Shown here: positions 15,706 to 23,940 of the stretch, one piece after another
Position numbering within the stretch: the stretch's first letter is position 1
Layout of the letters: each line of letters starts with the position of its first letter
Assembly: GCA_030403585.1 (NCBI GenBank)
Contig: JAUEPE010000003.1
Coordinates: 124,001-188,000 of the forward strand
DNA from: Frankia sp. RB7
GTDB lineage: Bacteria > Pseudomonadota > Alphaproteobacteria > Rhizobiales > Xanthobacteraceae
Reading direction: 5' to 3'
DNA: 64,000 bases
Notes under the pieces: model-generated
What the model was told of the DNA's origin: nothing
What the model saw: the letters and a program-made list of their open reading frames with translations, nothing else
Database searches by the model: none
Program-made: the position numbers and the translations under genes

Positions 15706-16746
15706 TTAACGCGCCCCTGCGGCCTGGGCCCGGAAATCGCCGGGTGCCATGCCGTAGGCGGCGTTGAAGACCCGGTAATAGGTCGCCAGGCTCTCGAAGC
15801 CGCAGGCGCTGGCGATGTCGGCGATCAGCCGCTCCGGCGCTTCGCGCATCAAGCGGCGGCTCTGCTTCAGCCGCTCTTCCGTCACGGTCTGCGAGAAGCT
15901 GCGGTCGGCGACCTCGAACAGCATGTGCAAATGGCGCACGGAGACGCCGAGCAGGTCGGCCACCTGCGCCGGCGCCAGGTCGGGTTCTTGCAGATGGCGC
16001 GCGATGAGGCGCCGCGCCAGCGAGAGGCGGGCGGTGCGGAGCGCGGCCTGTCCGCGCCGGCTGCCAGGCCTGACGATGCCGCGCTCGATCAGCGCCAGAT
16101 GCCCCAACGCCTGTACAAGCAAGGCCTGCACGAGCGGGACGGCGCCGGACGAACCTTCATTCGCGGCCGCCTCGCCGAGATCGGCAAAGCAGGCATCGAG
16201 CAGAGGTGCGAGAGCGGGATCGTTGAAAACCTTGGGCGCTAGCTCGTGCGTGCGCTTGTCCTCTGTCGCGAGGCCGCTGACGGGGATCTTCAGGATCCGC
16301 AGGTGGAAACCGGAAGCACCCAGCGGCCTGGTGCGGTAGGGCAGGTCGGTATGGCTGGTGGCAAAGCCGCCATGGGCGATCGCGAAATCGCTGGAGCGCA
16401 TGCCGCCGAACCAGCCGCCACCGCCGAGCTGCTGGTAGACGCAAATGCTGTCACCTGGCGCGTAGCCGATGTCGGTCTGGCTGCGCTCGACCGCATAGGA
16501 CGAGGCCTTCAGCTCAACCAGGGCGCCATTGCCGGCCTGGCTCAGCGAGAATTCCCCGTAAAAGCCTGCGCGCTGTTCATGCTCGAGTTCCGCCGTGACC
16601 CCGAACAGCCCCTTGGCGCGCACCTCGCGCCAAAAATCGAAGCGATCGTGAGGCTCAACCTCGTCAGTGCACCAGCGATACACGGTAGCCCTCGTCTCGA
16701 ACGGAATTCCGCCCAAGAAAAAGCAGATTCCACGAGAATCTGCCAT
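15706..16746 (-). CDS. AraC-family transcriptional regulator
   Basis: A 346-residue regulator with an N-terminal AraC-binding-like domain (about residues 30-200) and a C-terminal AraC helix-turn-helix domain (about 240-342). The first helix pair is LAPAQVADLLGVSVRHLHMLFE and the second is RLIADIASACGFESLATYYRVFNAAYGMAPGDFR. The start at 16746 (MADSRG) leaves 126 bases to the divergent caspase-fold gene. A longer open frame to 17178 overlaps that gene antisense and has no regulator features. Divergent orientation suggests it could control the caspase-fold gene or itself. The ligand is unknown. Confidence 0.87.
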   Translation of the reverse strand: MADSRGICFFLGGIPFETRATVYRWCTDEVEPHDRFDFWREVRAKGLFGVTAELEHEQRAGFYGEFSLSQAGNGALVELKASSYAVERSQTDIGYAPGDSICVYQQLGGGGWFGGMRSSDFAIAHGGFATSHTDLPYRTRPLGASGFHLRILKIPVSGLATEDKRTHELAPKVFNDPALAPLLDACFADLGEAAANEGSSGAVPLVQALLVQALGHLALIERGIVRPGSRRGQAALRTARLSLARRLIARHLQEPDLAPAQVADLLGVSVRHLHMLFEVADRSFSQTVTEERLKQSRRLMREAPERLIADIASACGFESLATYYRVFNAAYGMAPGDFRAQAAGAR

Positions 16747-16872
16747 AGGCCAGATGATGGAACCGCAAGGTTGGACCGGTTGAACCGCCGTTACGGCTGG
16801 ACCGACTATCACATCAACGGCAAGGTTCCGCATGGAGCCAACGGAGAGCCGTTCCGCAACGGGAATATCACG

Positions 16873-18396
16873 ATGACGCGTCGGCTTTTCAGAATGTTGG
16901 CAGCGCTCGGCCTGGCCGCGGGCCTCAGCGGTTTCGCGAGTGCCGCCCATGCCGAAAAGCGCGTCGCGCTCGTCATCGGCAACAACGACTACAAGAACGT
17001 TCCGAAGCTCCTGAAGGCAGTCAACGACGCCCGCACCATGGGCGATACGCTGAAGCAGCTCGGCTTTGCCGTGATGGTCGCCGAAAACCAGAACCGTCAG
17101 CAATTCTCCGAGACGCTGCTCGCCTTCGACCGGGCGATCGAGCCCGGCGACACCGCGTTCTTCTTCTACGCCGGCCACGGTTTCGAAATCGCGGGCCAGA
17201 ACTATCTGCTGCCGACTGACGTGCCGGCGGCGATCGAAGGCCAGGAAGAGCTGGTGCGCGACGCCTCCATTCTCGCCGATCGTGTCGTTGAGCGCCTCCA
17301 GAACAAGAAGGCGCGCACCTCGATCCTGGTGTTCGACGCTTGCCGCAACAATCCGTTCGAACGTTCAGGCACGCGCGCAGTCGCCGGCGGTGGTGGGCTT
17401 GCGCCGATGACGCAGCTGCCCGAAGGCGTGTTCTCGGTGTTCTCGGCAGGTCCGCGGCAGACCGCGCTCGATCGCCTCTCCAACGACGATGCCAATCCCA
17501 ATTCGGTGTTCACGCGCACCTTCGCCAAGGAGCTGCTGCAGCCCGGCGAGAACCTCGTGCAGGTCGCCCAGCGCACGCGCCGCCTCGTCAGCGAGATGGC
17601 CGACACTGTCAAGCACAAGCAGGTGCCGGTCTATTTCGACCAGATGGTCGACGACGTCTTCCTCAGCGGTGCCGCAAAGGATGCGGCCGCGGCCGCCGCG
17701 CGTCCGGTCGATCCGCCGCCGCAGAAGCTCGCGGCGCTGCCGCCGGTCTCGGTGCCGCGCGTGCCGAAGGAGGAGACCACCAACGCGCCGATCGCTAGCT
17801 TCTCGCGCCACAATGGCGGCTGGAGTGTGACGTTCTCCTTCGCCGATCCCACGATCGGCGTGTCCTGGCGCATGGCCGGAAGCGGTGATTTCCGCGAGAC
17901 CGGTTTCATCGATACGCTCGATCCGCGCACGCGCAAGCGGATGCCGAATCCGTCGATCGAGCTGCCCCCGGATGCGCAGGCAGGCACCATCGAGGTCCGC
18001 TATGTCGACGCCTCCGGCGATATGCAGGGCCCGTTCCCGATCAAGTTCGATCCCGAGGCGGCGTTGGTCCGCGATCAACGCAAGATCCTCGACATGACCG
18101 CCACGAGCTGGTTGTCGTTCCGCCAGTTCAACGGCCTCTTGGTCTATTACACGCATCTCGTCTCGTACCGCTGCGCGATCCGCGAGGTGCGGATCGGCAT
18201 CGACACGGCGGTGCCGGACAAGGTGCTGAAGATGCCGCCATGCGATCTCCGCGATCCCTCGGCGATCACGGCCGGCATGCTGCTGTACGAGAAGCTGCCG
18301 CCGGCGACGCAGTTCATGTCGGTCGAATTGACCTACCGCGACGGCAGCGTGTCGGAGGTCAAGACTTTTCGGACCGCCAGCCGCAGCAACAATTGA
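16873..18396 (+). CDS. Exported caspase-fold (peptidase C14) protein
   Basis: A 507-residue protein with a Sec-type signal peptide (MTRRLFRMLAALGLAAGL, predicted cleavage after SAAHA near residue 27) and a caspase-like p20 domain at about residues 28-260. RVALVIGNNDY opens the fold, the catalytic His is in FFYAGHGFE (about residue 102) and the catalytic Cys in VFDACRNNPF (about 157). A Pro/Ala-rich linker of about 40 residues (from about 275) leads to a C-terminal domain I do not recognise. The export signal places it in the periplasm. Family members cleave after Arg/Lys or Asp; the substrate here is unknown. An AraC regulator is divergent upstream. Confidence 0.85.
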   Translation: MTRRLFRMLAALGLAAGLSGFASAAHAEKRVALVIGNNDYKNVPKLLKAVNDARTMGDTLKQLGFAVMVAENQNRQQFSETLLAFDRAIEPGDTAFFFYAGHGFEIAGQNYLLPTDVPAAIEGQEELVRDASILADRVVERLQNKKARTSILVFDACRNNPFERSGTRAVAGGGGLAPMTQLPEGVFSVFSAGPRQTALDRLSNDDANPNSVFTRTFAKELLQPGENLVQVAQRTRRLVSEMADTVKHKQVPVYFDQMVDDVFLSGAAKDAAAAAARPVDPPPQKLAALPPVSVPRVPKEETTNAPIASFSRHNGGWSVTFSFADPTIGVSWRMAGSGDFRETGFIDTLDPRTRKRMPNPSIELPPDAQAGTIEVRYVDASGDMQGPFPIKFDPEAALVRDQRKILDMTATSWLSFRQFNGLLVYYTHLVSYRCAIREVRIGIDTAVPDKVLKMPPCDLRDPSAITAGMLLYEKLPPATQFMSVELTYRDGSVSEVKTFRTASRSNN

Positions 18397-18477
18397 GCGC
18401 TTTCCCAGATTGAACATGCTCCCGACGCTCGCCGGCGCTACAATCGCCCGAGCGATTGCAACAGTGAGAGTCGGGCC

Positions 18478-19734
18478 ATGGACATAACCACATCGGATCA
18501 ACCCGTATCGCGCGTCCGGAAAGTCCGCTGTTGCATTGTCGGTGGTGGGCCGGCCGGCATGATGCTCGGCTATCTGCTGGGACGCGCCGGCATCGACGTC
18601 GTGGCGCTGGAGAAGCACGCCGATTTCTTCCGCGATTTTCGCGGCGACACCGTGCATCCCTCGACGCTCCAGGTGATGGACGAGCTCGGCCTGATCGACG
18701 GCTTCCTAAAGCTGCCGCATCAGCGCTTGCAGAAGATGGACGGTCTGTTCGGCGGCACCAAGGTGCGGATCGCCGATCTCAGCCGGCTGAATACGAAATA
18801 CCCGTTCATCGCTTTCATGCCGCAGTGGGATTTTCTCAATTTCCTGCGCGAGGCGGGCCGACGCTTCGCCTCGCTCGAGGTGCTGATGAGCACCGAGGCC
18901 GTCGACCTGATCCGCCGCGGCGATGCCATCGCCGGCGTGCGCGCCATGACGCCGGACGGCATCGTCGACATCGAGGCCGATCTCACCATCGCCTGCGACG
19001 GCCGGCATTCGACGGTGCGTGAGCGCGCAGGCCTTGGCGTCGAGGAGATCGGCGCGCCGATGGACGTGCTCTGGTTCCGCGCCGGCCGCAAGCCGGACGA
19101 GACCGAGAACCTGTTTGCGCGGATCGAGCCCGGCAAGATGATGGTCACGTTCGACCGCGGCGATTACTGGCAATGCGCCTATGTCATAGCCAAAGGACAA
19201 TATGATGCTGTGAAGGCGAGGGGACTGCAGGCGCTGCTCGACGACGTCGTGCGCATGGCGCCGGTCCTCAGGCAGGGCATCGCCGACGTGAAGAGTTTTG
19301 ACGACGTCAAATTGCTCACCGTCGCAATCAATCGCCTGAGCCGCTGGACGCGGCCGGGCCTGCTCTGCATCGGCGACGCCGCGCACGCGATGTCGCCGGT
19401 CGGCGGCGTCGGCGTCAATCTTGCCGTGCAGGACGCGGTCGCGACCGCAAACCTGCTCGCCGACAGGCTGAAGCGCGGCTGTCCATCGGAGGATGAGCTC
19501 GATGCCGTGCGGCGCCGTCGCGAGTTCCCGGTGAAGATGACGCAGGCGATGCAAGTGATCGTGCAGAACCGCATCATCAGCGGCGCGCTGCAGGGCGGCG
19601 ATCGGCCGCTCGAGGTGCCGCTGCTGCTGCGCTTGATCTCAGCATGGCCATGGCTTCAGGGCATTCCGGCGCGCTTCCTCGCGCTCGGTGTGCGGCCCGA
19701 GCATGTGCATTCGAAAGCAGCGCCAGCGTCGTAG
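18478..19734 (+). CDS. FAD-dependent aromatic-type monooxygenase
   Basis: A 418-residue flavoprotein of the p-hydroxybenzoate-hydroxylase/UbiH superfamily. The Rossmann entry is CCIVGGGPAGMMLGYLLGRAG at residues 18-38. RDFRGDTVHPST follows, then the DG motif ACDGRHSTVRERAG near residue 173 and the GD motif LCIGDAAHAMSPVGGVGVN near 296. It probably hydroxylates or epoxidises a small aromatic or polyketide substrate using NAD(P)H and O2. It starts 81 bases after the caspase-fold gene and may be separately transcribed. No pathway genes are adjacent, so the substrate is unknown. Confidence 0.85.
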   Translation: MDITTSDQPVSRVRKVRCCIVGGGPAGMMLGYLLGRAGIDVVALEKHADFFRDFRGDTVHPSTLQVMDELGLIDGFLKLPHQRLQKMDGLFGGTKVRIADLSRLNTKYPFIAFMPQWDFLNFLREAGRRFASLEVLMSTEAVDLIRRGDAIAGVRAMTPDGIVDIEADLTIACDGRHSTVRERAGLGVEEIGAPMDVLWFRAGRKPDETENLFARIEPGKMMVTFDRGDYWQCAYVIAKGQYDAVKARGLQALLDDVVRMAPVLRQGIADVKSFDDVKLLTVAINRLSRWTRPGLLCIGDAAHAMSPVGGVGVNLAVQDAVATANLLADRLKRGCPSEDELDAVRRRREFPVKMTQAMQVIVQNRIISGALQGGDRPLEVPLLLRLISAWPWLQGIPARFLALGVRPEHVHSKAAPAS

Positions 19735-19854
19735 CGCAGGGATTCGGTAGGGATAACGCCGCGTTAAATCGCGCGTTTTGCGTTGCGTTCGTGCCACAGC
19801 GCACGCGGATTCAAGGTCCGCGATGTGCCAATCCGGCGCCTTAACTTTCTTGAT

Positions 19855-19864
19855 TCAAATTTGA
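19855..19864. promoter_or_regulatory. AT-rich palindrome upstream of the porin gene
   Basis: TCAAATTTGA is a perfect 10-base palindrome at 19855-19864, 50 bases before the porin ATG, in the only AT-rich stretch of this gap. It could be an operator or part of the promoter. Support is weak. Confidence 0.25.
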
Positions 19865-19913
19865 GTAAGAACTGCGTGTGAGCGTGCGCCCATCAAAGGA
19901 CACGGGGTGTACC

Positions 19914-20684
19914 ATGCGTAACAAATTGATTGCCGCCTTCGCCTGCACGACCGCTCTGGTTTCGGCTGGCGCCGCTTCCGCCGCCGATCTCGGCGCGCGG
20001 CCCTATACGAAGGCGCCGGCTTATATGGAGCCGCTGTTCAACTGGACCGGCTTCTATGTCGGCGGTCACATCGGCGGTGCATGGACCAACGAGCAGTTCA
20101 TCAACAATGGCGTCGGCGCGCCGTTTGGCGATCTGACGCCGGGCCAGGGCTATCGTCAGCGCGGTACCGGCATCATGGGCGGCGCCCAGATCGGCTACAA
20201 CTGGCAGGCCAACAACTACGTGTTCGGCATGGAAGGCACGATCTCCGGCCTCAACAACAAGGGCACCGTCGTGAACACCGCGTTCGGCGCCGGCGACGAC
20301 GTGTTCACCTGGCGTGCGAACGTGCTTGCGACCGTCGTCGGTCGCGCTGGCTTCGCGGTTCAGAACAACCTGTTCTACATCAAGGGCGGCTATGCCGGCG
20401 TCAACAACCGCCTGTCGGTGACCGACACGGTCGGCCCGGCGACGGGCAACGGCGGTCAGACCCACTGGGCCAACGGCTGGACCGTGGGCGCCGGCTGGGA
20501 ATACGGCATCACCCGCAACTGGATCGTCGGCCTCGAGTACAATTACGCGGCCTTCGGCAGCCAGACCTATCAGCTCGGCGGCACCTCCGGCAACTACACG
20601 TTCGATGCCAAGCCGCGTGACATCCAGTGGGCGGTCGTCCGTGCGAGCTACAAGTTCGACGGGCCGGTTATCGCCCGCTACTGA
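19914..20684 (+). CDS. Omp25/31-family outer-membrane porin-like protein
   Basis: A 256-residue outer-membrane beta-barrel protein of the rhizobial/Brucella Omp25-Omp31 family. The signal peptide is MRNKLIAAFACTTALVSAG with cleavage after GAASA. The mature N-terminus ADLGARPYTKAP and FNWTGFYVGGHIGGAW are the family signature, and the protein ends FDGPVIARY, with a C-terminal aromatic residue as in outer-membrane proteins. The start at 19914 puts the signal peptide at the N-terminus; a GTG extension to 19878 does not. A strong terminator follows at 20736. It is one of four family copies within 10 kb. Confidence 0.92.
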   Translation: MRNKLIAAFACTTALVSAGAASAADLGARPYTKAPAYMEPLFNWTGFYVGGHIGGAWTNEQFINNGVGAPFGDLTPGQGYRQRGTGIMGGAQIGYNWQANNYVFGMEGTISGLNNKGTVVNTAFGAGDDVFTWRANVLATVVGRAGFAVQNNLFYIKGGYAGVNNRLSVTDTVGPATGNGGQTHWANGWTVGAGWEYGITRNWIVGLEYNYAAFGSQTYQLGGTSGNYTFDAKPRDIQWAVVRASYKFDGPVIARY

Positions 20685-20735
20685 GTACGACAACGAACAA
20701 CCGGTTACCTTAAAAAAAGCACTGCCAACAATTCA

Positions 20736-20766
20736 AAGCCCCGGCTTCGCCCGGGGCTTCTTTTTT
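20736..20766 (+). terminator. Rho-independent terminator of the porin gene
   Basis: AAGCCCCGG at 20736-20744 pairs with CCGGGGCTT at 20751-20759 around CTTCGC, followed by CTTTTTTG. It is almost identical to the terminator at 21426 behind the truncated porin copy. Confidence 0.9.
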
Positions 20767-21400
20767 GCGTCGACTTGAATGTAAGCCGCGTCCATCGGCA
20801 GGTCGGGCAGGTGGCGCCGCCGCCGCGGAATATGGCCATTGCTGTGCGCATGGTTTTGGCGGCGGGCAGGTCGGCTACAACTGGCAGATGGCCAACTGGC
20901 TGCTCGGTGTGGAAGCCGACATCCAGGGAGCGGATATCGGTCGCACCTCGACGGTGGCTTTCCCGGGCGGCGGAGGCATCGTTCCGAGTGTTTCAACCGG
21001 CCGCGACCATATCGGCTGGTTCGGAACTCTCCGTGGTCGCGCTGGTGTCACGGCCGGTCCAGCTCTGTTCTACGCAACCGGCGGCCTTGCCTATGGTGGG
21101 GTCAGGACCAGCGTCACCAATGTCTTCACGCCGGTCGCTTCGGGCAATTTCGTCGGCAGCGACAGCAGCACCCGGGTCGGATGGGCCGCTGGCGCCGGTG
21201 TCGAGTGGGGCTTCGCGCCCAATTGGACGGTAAGGGGAGAATACCTGCACGTGGATCTGGGCCGATCGAACGTAACCATGTTCGATCCAGTCAATTTCCC
21301 CACCGACTCAGCGACCTATCGTTTCAACCATGTCGTTGATGCGGTGCGCGTCGGCGTGAACTACCGCTTCGGTCCCACGGCTGTCGTCGCGAAATACTGA
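20765..21400 (+). pseudogene. 5'-truncated Omp25/31-family porin remnant
   Basis: An open frame ends in a typical porin C-terminus (VRVGVNYRFGPTAVVAKY) and matches the family from FGGGQVGYNWQ (about 20855) onward. The signal peptide and the first beta strands (the ADLAARPYTKAP and NWTGFYVGG segments present in the other copies) are missing. The only in-frame start is a TTG inside the tail of the preceding terminator. About 180 residues of barrel remain, against about 235 mature residues in intact copies. With no signal and no promoter it is probably not expressed as an outer-membrane protein. It carries its own terminator at 21426, nearly identical to the one of the gene before it. Confidence 0.8.
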
Positions 21401-21425
21401 TTTCTTCTGACGTGCGTGGCGTTCA

Positions 21426-21456
21426 AAGCCCCGGCATTCGCCGGGGCTTCTTTTTT
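21426..21456 (+). terminator. Rho-independent terminator behind the porin remnant
   Basis: AAGCCCCGG at 21426-21434 and CCGGGGCTT at 21441-21449 form a stem around CATTCG, followed by CTTTTTTGG. It differs from the 20736 terminator mainly in the loop. Confidence 0.88.
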
Positions 21457-21502
21457 GGAAGACGGCGCAAGCCGGGGCTCTTTTCGTGAAGCGCAAGGCG
21501 TC

Positions 21503-22273
21503 TCAGGCCATCACCGAGAAGCCGCCGTCGACGGGGATCGCGGTCCCCGTGACGAAGTTCGAGGCGGACGAGGCGAGGAATACGGCGATGCCGGCGAAGT
21601 CGTCGATGTCGCCCCAGCGCCCCGCAGGCGTACGCGCCAGCACGCGCTCGTGCAGGCCCGACACCTGCTTGCGCGCGCCGCGGGTGAGGTCGGTGTCGAT
21701 CCAGCCCGGCAGGATGGCGTTGACCTGGATGTTGTCGGGCGCCCAGGCGTTGGCGCAGGCGCGCGTATACTGCACGATGCCGCCCTTGCTCGCCGCGTAT
21801 GCGGTGGCGAAGCTCGCGCCGAAGATCGACATCATCGAGCCGATGTTGATCACCTTGCCGTTGCCGGATGCCTTCAGCGCCGGATAGGCCAGCTTCGAGC
21901 ACAGAAAGGCGCTGGTGAGGTTGGTATTGATCACCGTATTCCACTCGTCGAGCTCGAGCTCGTGCGGCGGTTTGCGGATGCTCATCCCGGCATTGTTGAT
22001 GAGGATGTCGATGCGGCCGAGATCCTTGACGACACGCTCGACCATCGCGGCGATCGCCGCCTTGTCGGTCACGTCGGTGGTGACGGCAATCGCCTTCACG
22101 CCGCGCGCTTTGAGATCGGCAACGGCTGCGGCCGATTTGGTTTCGTTGCGTCCGACCACGGCGATATCGGCGCCGGCGTCCGCAAGCCCGTGGGCGAGAC
22201 CGAGACCGATGCCGCCGTTGCCTCCTGTAACGATCGCGACCTTGCCGCGGAGATCGAACCGGTTGGATGTCAT
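21503..22273 (-). CDS. Short-chain dehydrogenase/reductase
   Basis: A 256-residue classical SDR. The cofactor loop is VTGGNGGIGLGLA at residues 15-27, the structural motif is NNAG, the catalytic Ser is in IGSMMSIFGA, and Tyr/Lys lie in AYAASKGG. The C-terminus GTAIPVDGGFSVMA is typical of the glucose/gluconate dehydrogenase-like branch (KduD/2-deoxygluconate dehydrogenase type), but the substrate cannot be fixed. The NAD(P) preference is unclear: VVGRNE after beta2 favours NADP. It lies 21 bases downstream of the small membrane protein gene, likely in one transcript. Confidence 0.87.
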   Translation of the reverse strand: MTSNRFDLRGKVAIVTGGNGGIGLGLAHGLADAGADIAVVGRNETKSAAAVADLKARGVKAIAVTTDVTDKAAIAAMVERVVKDLGRIDILINNAGMSIRKPPHELELDEWNTVINTNLTSAFLCSKLAYPALKASGNGKVINIGSMMSIFGASFATAYAASKGGIVQYTRACANAWAPDNIQVNAILPGWIDTDLTRGARKQVSGLHERVLARTPAGRWGDIDDFAGIAVFLASSASNFVTGTAIPVDGGFSVMA

Positions 22274-22294
22274 GCTTTCACTTCCTGGTTTCTT

Positions 22295-22480
22295 CTATTG
22301 GTTGCTTTGCCAGATCAGCACCAGCCCGAAGCCTGCCATGGCGGCGCCATAGCCTGCCCATTGCAGCTGGTTGACCATGAAGCTCGATCGGGGCCAGGCG
22401 ACGGTGCCCGTGCCCTGTCCGATCCAGAGCAGCCCGACGGCGAGGGCAAACAGGCCTGCTACAAGCAGAAATCTGCGCAT
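22295..22480 (-). CDS. Small membrane protein, two predicted helices
   Basis: A 61-residue protein with hydrophobic segments at about 3-20 and 41-58 linked by a short polar turn (GTVAWPRSSFMVNQLQW). The ribosome-binding site GGGAGGA lies five bases before the ATG at 22480, the best one in this area, which supports translation. It sits just upstream of the SDR gene on the same strand. The pattern resembles a small conserved rhizobial membrane protein of unknown role. I cannot assign a function. Confidence 0.7.
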   Translation of the reverse strand: MRRFLLVAGLFALAVGLLWIGQGTGTVAWPRSSFMVNQLQWAGYGAAMAGFGLVLIWQSNQ

Positions 22481-22650
22481 GCATTCCTCCCCATTGGACC
22501 GCTTCTGTCGCAGCCTGCGGCATCAACGGCCGCCGCGGGCCACGAGAACTTCCCGCGAGAGTAGCCGTAGCTTCGGTTCAGATACAATGGCTGCGGACGC
22601 AAGGCCGCGGGGAGGACGCATGTCCGATCGAAGGATCGCTCGTCCGCTCA

Positions 22651-22690
22651 AGCCCCACAACGAAAAAGCCCCACAACGAAAAAGCCCCGG
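22651..22690. repeat. 16-base tandem repeat at a terminator tail
   Basis: AGCCCCACAACGAAAA occurs twice in tandem (22651-22666 and 22667-22682), followed by AGCCCCGG of the terminator stem. On the minus strand this repeats the T-run and half of the stem of the porin terminator. It looks like replication slippage. Confidence 0.75.
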
Positions 22691-22705
22691 CGATGCCGGG
22701 GCTTT
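22676..22705 (-). terminator. Rho-independent terminator of the minus-strand porin gene
   Basis: An 11-bp stem AAAGCCCCGGC (22681-22691) / GCCGGGGCTTT (22695-22705) with a three-base loop, followed on the minus strand by TTTTTCG. It lies 23 bases beyond the porin stop codon at 22728. Confidence 0.88.
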
Positions 22706-22727
22706 GACGTCTGAAGTGAAGTTCAGC

Positions 22728-23513
22728 TCAGTACTTGGCGACGACCGGGCCGGTCCAGTTGAAGCGATAGACCAGCGAGGTCGAGATCGTCTGGTTCCAG
22801 CTGTTGGCGCGGACGCTGTTGACGCCGGTCGGCAGATTGGTGACGTCGGAGATTTCGTCCCGGGTCTTCGCATCATAGAAGGCCGAGCGATATTCGGTCT
22901 TCATGAACCAGCCGGGCGAGGAGATGCCGAAGATGTTCAGGCTGTTCTCGACACCGCCGCCAACGAACCAGCCGTTACGGTTGTAGCCGTTGAGATGCAG
23001 GCCGGTCGGACCGCCAGCCAGGGTCGTGAAGCCGGTGCTGCCGAAGTGGGCGCCGGAGTAACCGCCGTTGACGTAAGAGAGAACGTTCGGAGCGACCAGC
23101 CAGCCGAGGCGCACACCTGCGGCCCAGGAGTCTTCCAGCTTCTGGTTGCCGGTGATGCCGAGGAGCGGATCCTGCACGGTGGCGCGGATGCTGCCGAACT
23201 GACCATCGGCGAACACGCCGGCGACCCAGGTGCCGCTGAACTGCCAGTCGTAGCCGAGGCCGACGGTGCCGAACCAGCCCGAACCACCCTGACGCTGGGT
23301 GATGGTCAGCGGCGTACCAGTCGCGGTGTCGCGGATCTGCTGGTCGGAGGCCGAGAGACCGCCGCCAGCACCGCCGAAGATGTAGAAGCCGGTCCAGTTG
23401 GCAACCGGCGCAACCATCGGGGCCTTGACGTAGGGACGGGCCGCAAGATCAGCCGCCGAAGCCGAACCGGTCATCGCCGCAATCGCGGTCAGTGCGAGAG
23501 CAATCTTCTTCAT
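22728..23513 (-). CDS. Omp25/31-family outer-membrane porin-like protein
   Basis: A 261-residue beta-barrel protein with the signal peptide MKKIALALTAIAAMTG and cleavage after GSASA. The mature N-terminus ADLAARPYVKAP and NWTGFYIFGGAGGG are the family signature; it ends NWTGPVVAKY. The middle is more divergent from the other copies in this window, with a longer loop near DPLLGITGNQKLEDSW. The start at 23513 is chosen by signal peptide position. A clear terminator follows at 22676. Expected location: outer membrane, possibly abundant. Confidence 0.9.
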   Translation of the reverse strand: MKKIALALTAIAAMTGSASAADLAARPYVKAPMVAPVANWTGFYIFGGAGGGLSASDQQIRDTATGTPLTITQRQGGSGWFGTVGLGYDWQFSGTWVAGVFADGQFGSIRATVQDPLLGITGNQKLEDSWAAGVRLGWLVAPNVLSYVNGGYSGAHFGSTGFTTLAGGPTGLHLNGYNRNGWFVGGGVENSLNIFGISSPGWFMKTEYRSAFYDAKTRDEISDVTNLPTGVNSVRANSWNQTISTSLVYRFNWTGPVVAKY

Positions 23514-23892
23514 GATAAAATCCCCAACCTTCGTTCGTAGCAGGCGCGAGCGCACTGAAGTCCGTTTGATCTGATGCCTGGACTATAGACGGTTCTCGCC
23601 GAAATGCTGTTGCAGGGCAGGCACAGTCGCTGGGAAACGTCTGCCTGCCAAGTTCCGCGGCGCGATTGCGCGCATTTCAAAAAGCGAAGTTTTTTCAATA
23701 TTTTGTCTGAATCTCGGGACTCTCTGTTTGGGGCAGGTTTTCGTTAAGAATCCGCCTTTGTGCGAAACGGAGGCAATCCTGCCTCAGCCTTTGGCGTTTG
23801 CCTCGCGCTGTGAGTCGTTGGCCGAGTCGCGTTCGAGGCTGCGGATTCCCGCGTTTCAGCCATCGGGAAAGGGCTGCCCGTCTCCGCAAATG
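23514..23892. other. Long intergenic region between a porin gene and parE
   Basis: About 380 bases without a recognisable gene. It contains the promoter side of the minus-strand porin gene, with an AT-rich stretch around 23680-23705 (AAAAAGCGAAG then TTTTTTCAATATTTTG). The open frames seen here lack family features and poorly match neighbouring codon use. I cannot exclude a small RNA. Confidence 0.45.
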
Positions 23893-23924
23893 AAAAAGCC
23901 CCGGCCTCGGGCCGGGGCTTTTTC
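23893..23924 (-). terminator. Rho-independent terminator of parE
   Basis: AAAAAGCCCCGGCC at 23893-23906 pairs perfectly with GGCCGGGGCTTTTT at 23910-23923 (loop TCG). The T-run follows on either strand, so it can act bidirectionally. It lies 17 bases past the parE stop. Confidence 0.9.
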
Positions 23925-23940
23925 AAGGGGAATCGCCGAA

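Noticed and set aside
16246..16872. In-frame extension upstream of the caspase-fold gene
   Set aside because: It lies antisense to the AraC gene; the signal peptide begins at 16873.
15706..17178. Longer frame of the AraC gene reaching 17178
   Set aside because: The extension lies antisense to the caspase-fold gene and has no domain content; the start at 16746 gives a normal AraC N-terminus.
22651..22690. CRISPR-like short repeats
   Set aside because: Only two adjacent copies without spacers, part of a terminator tail.
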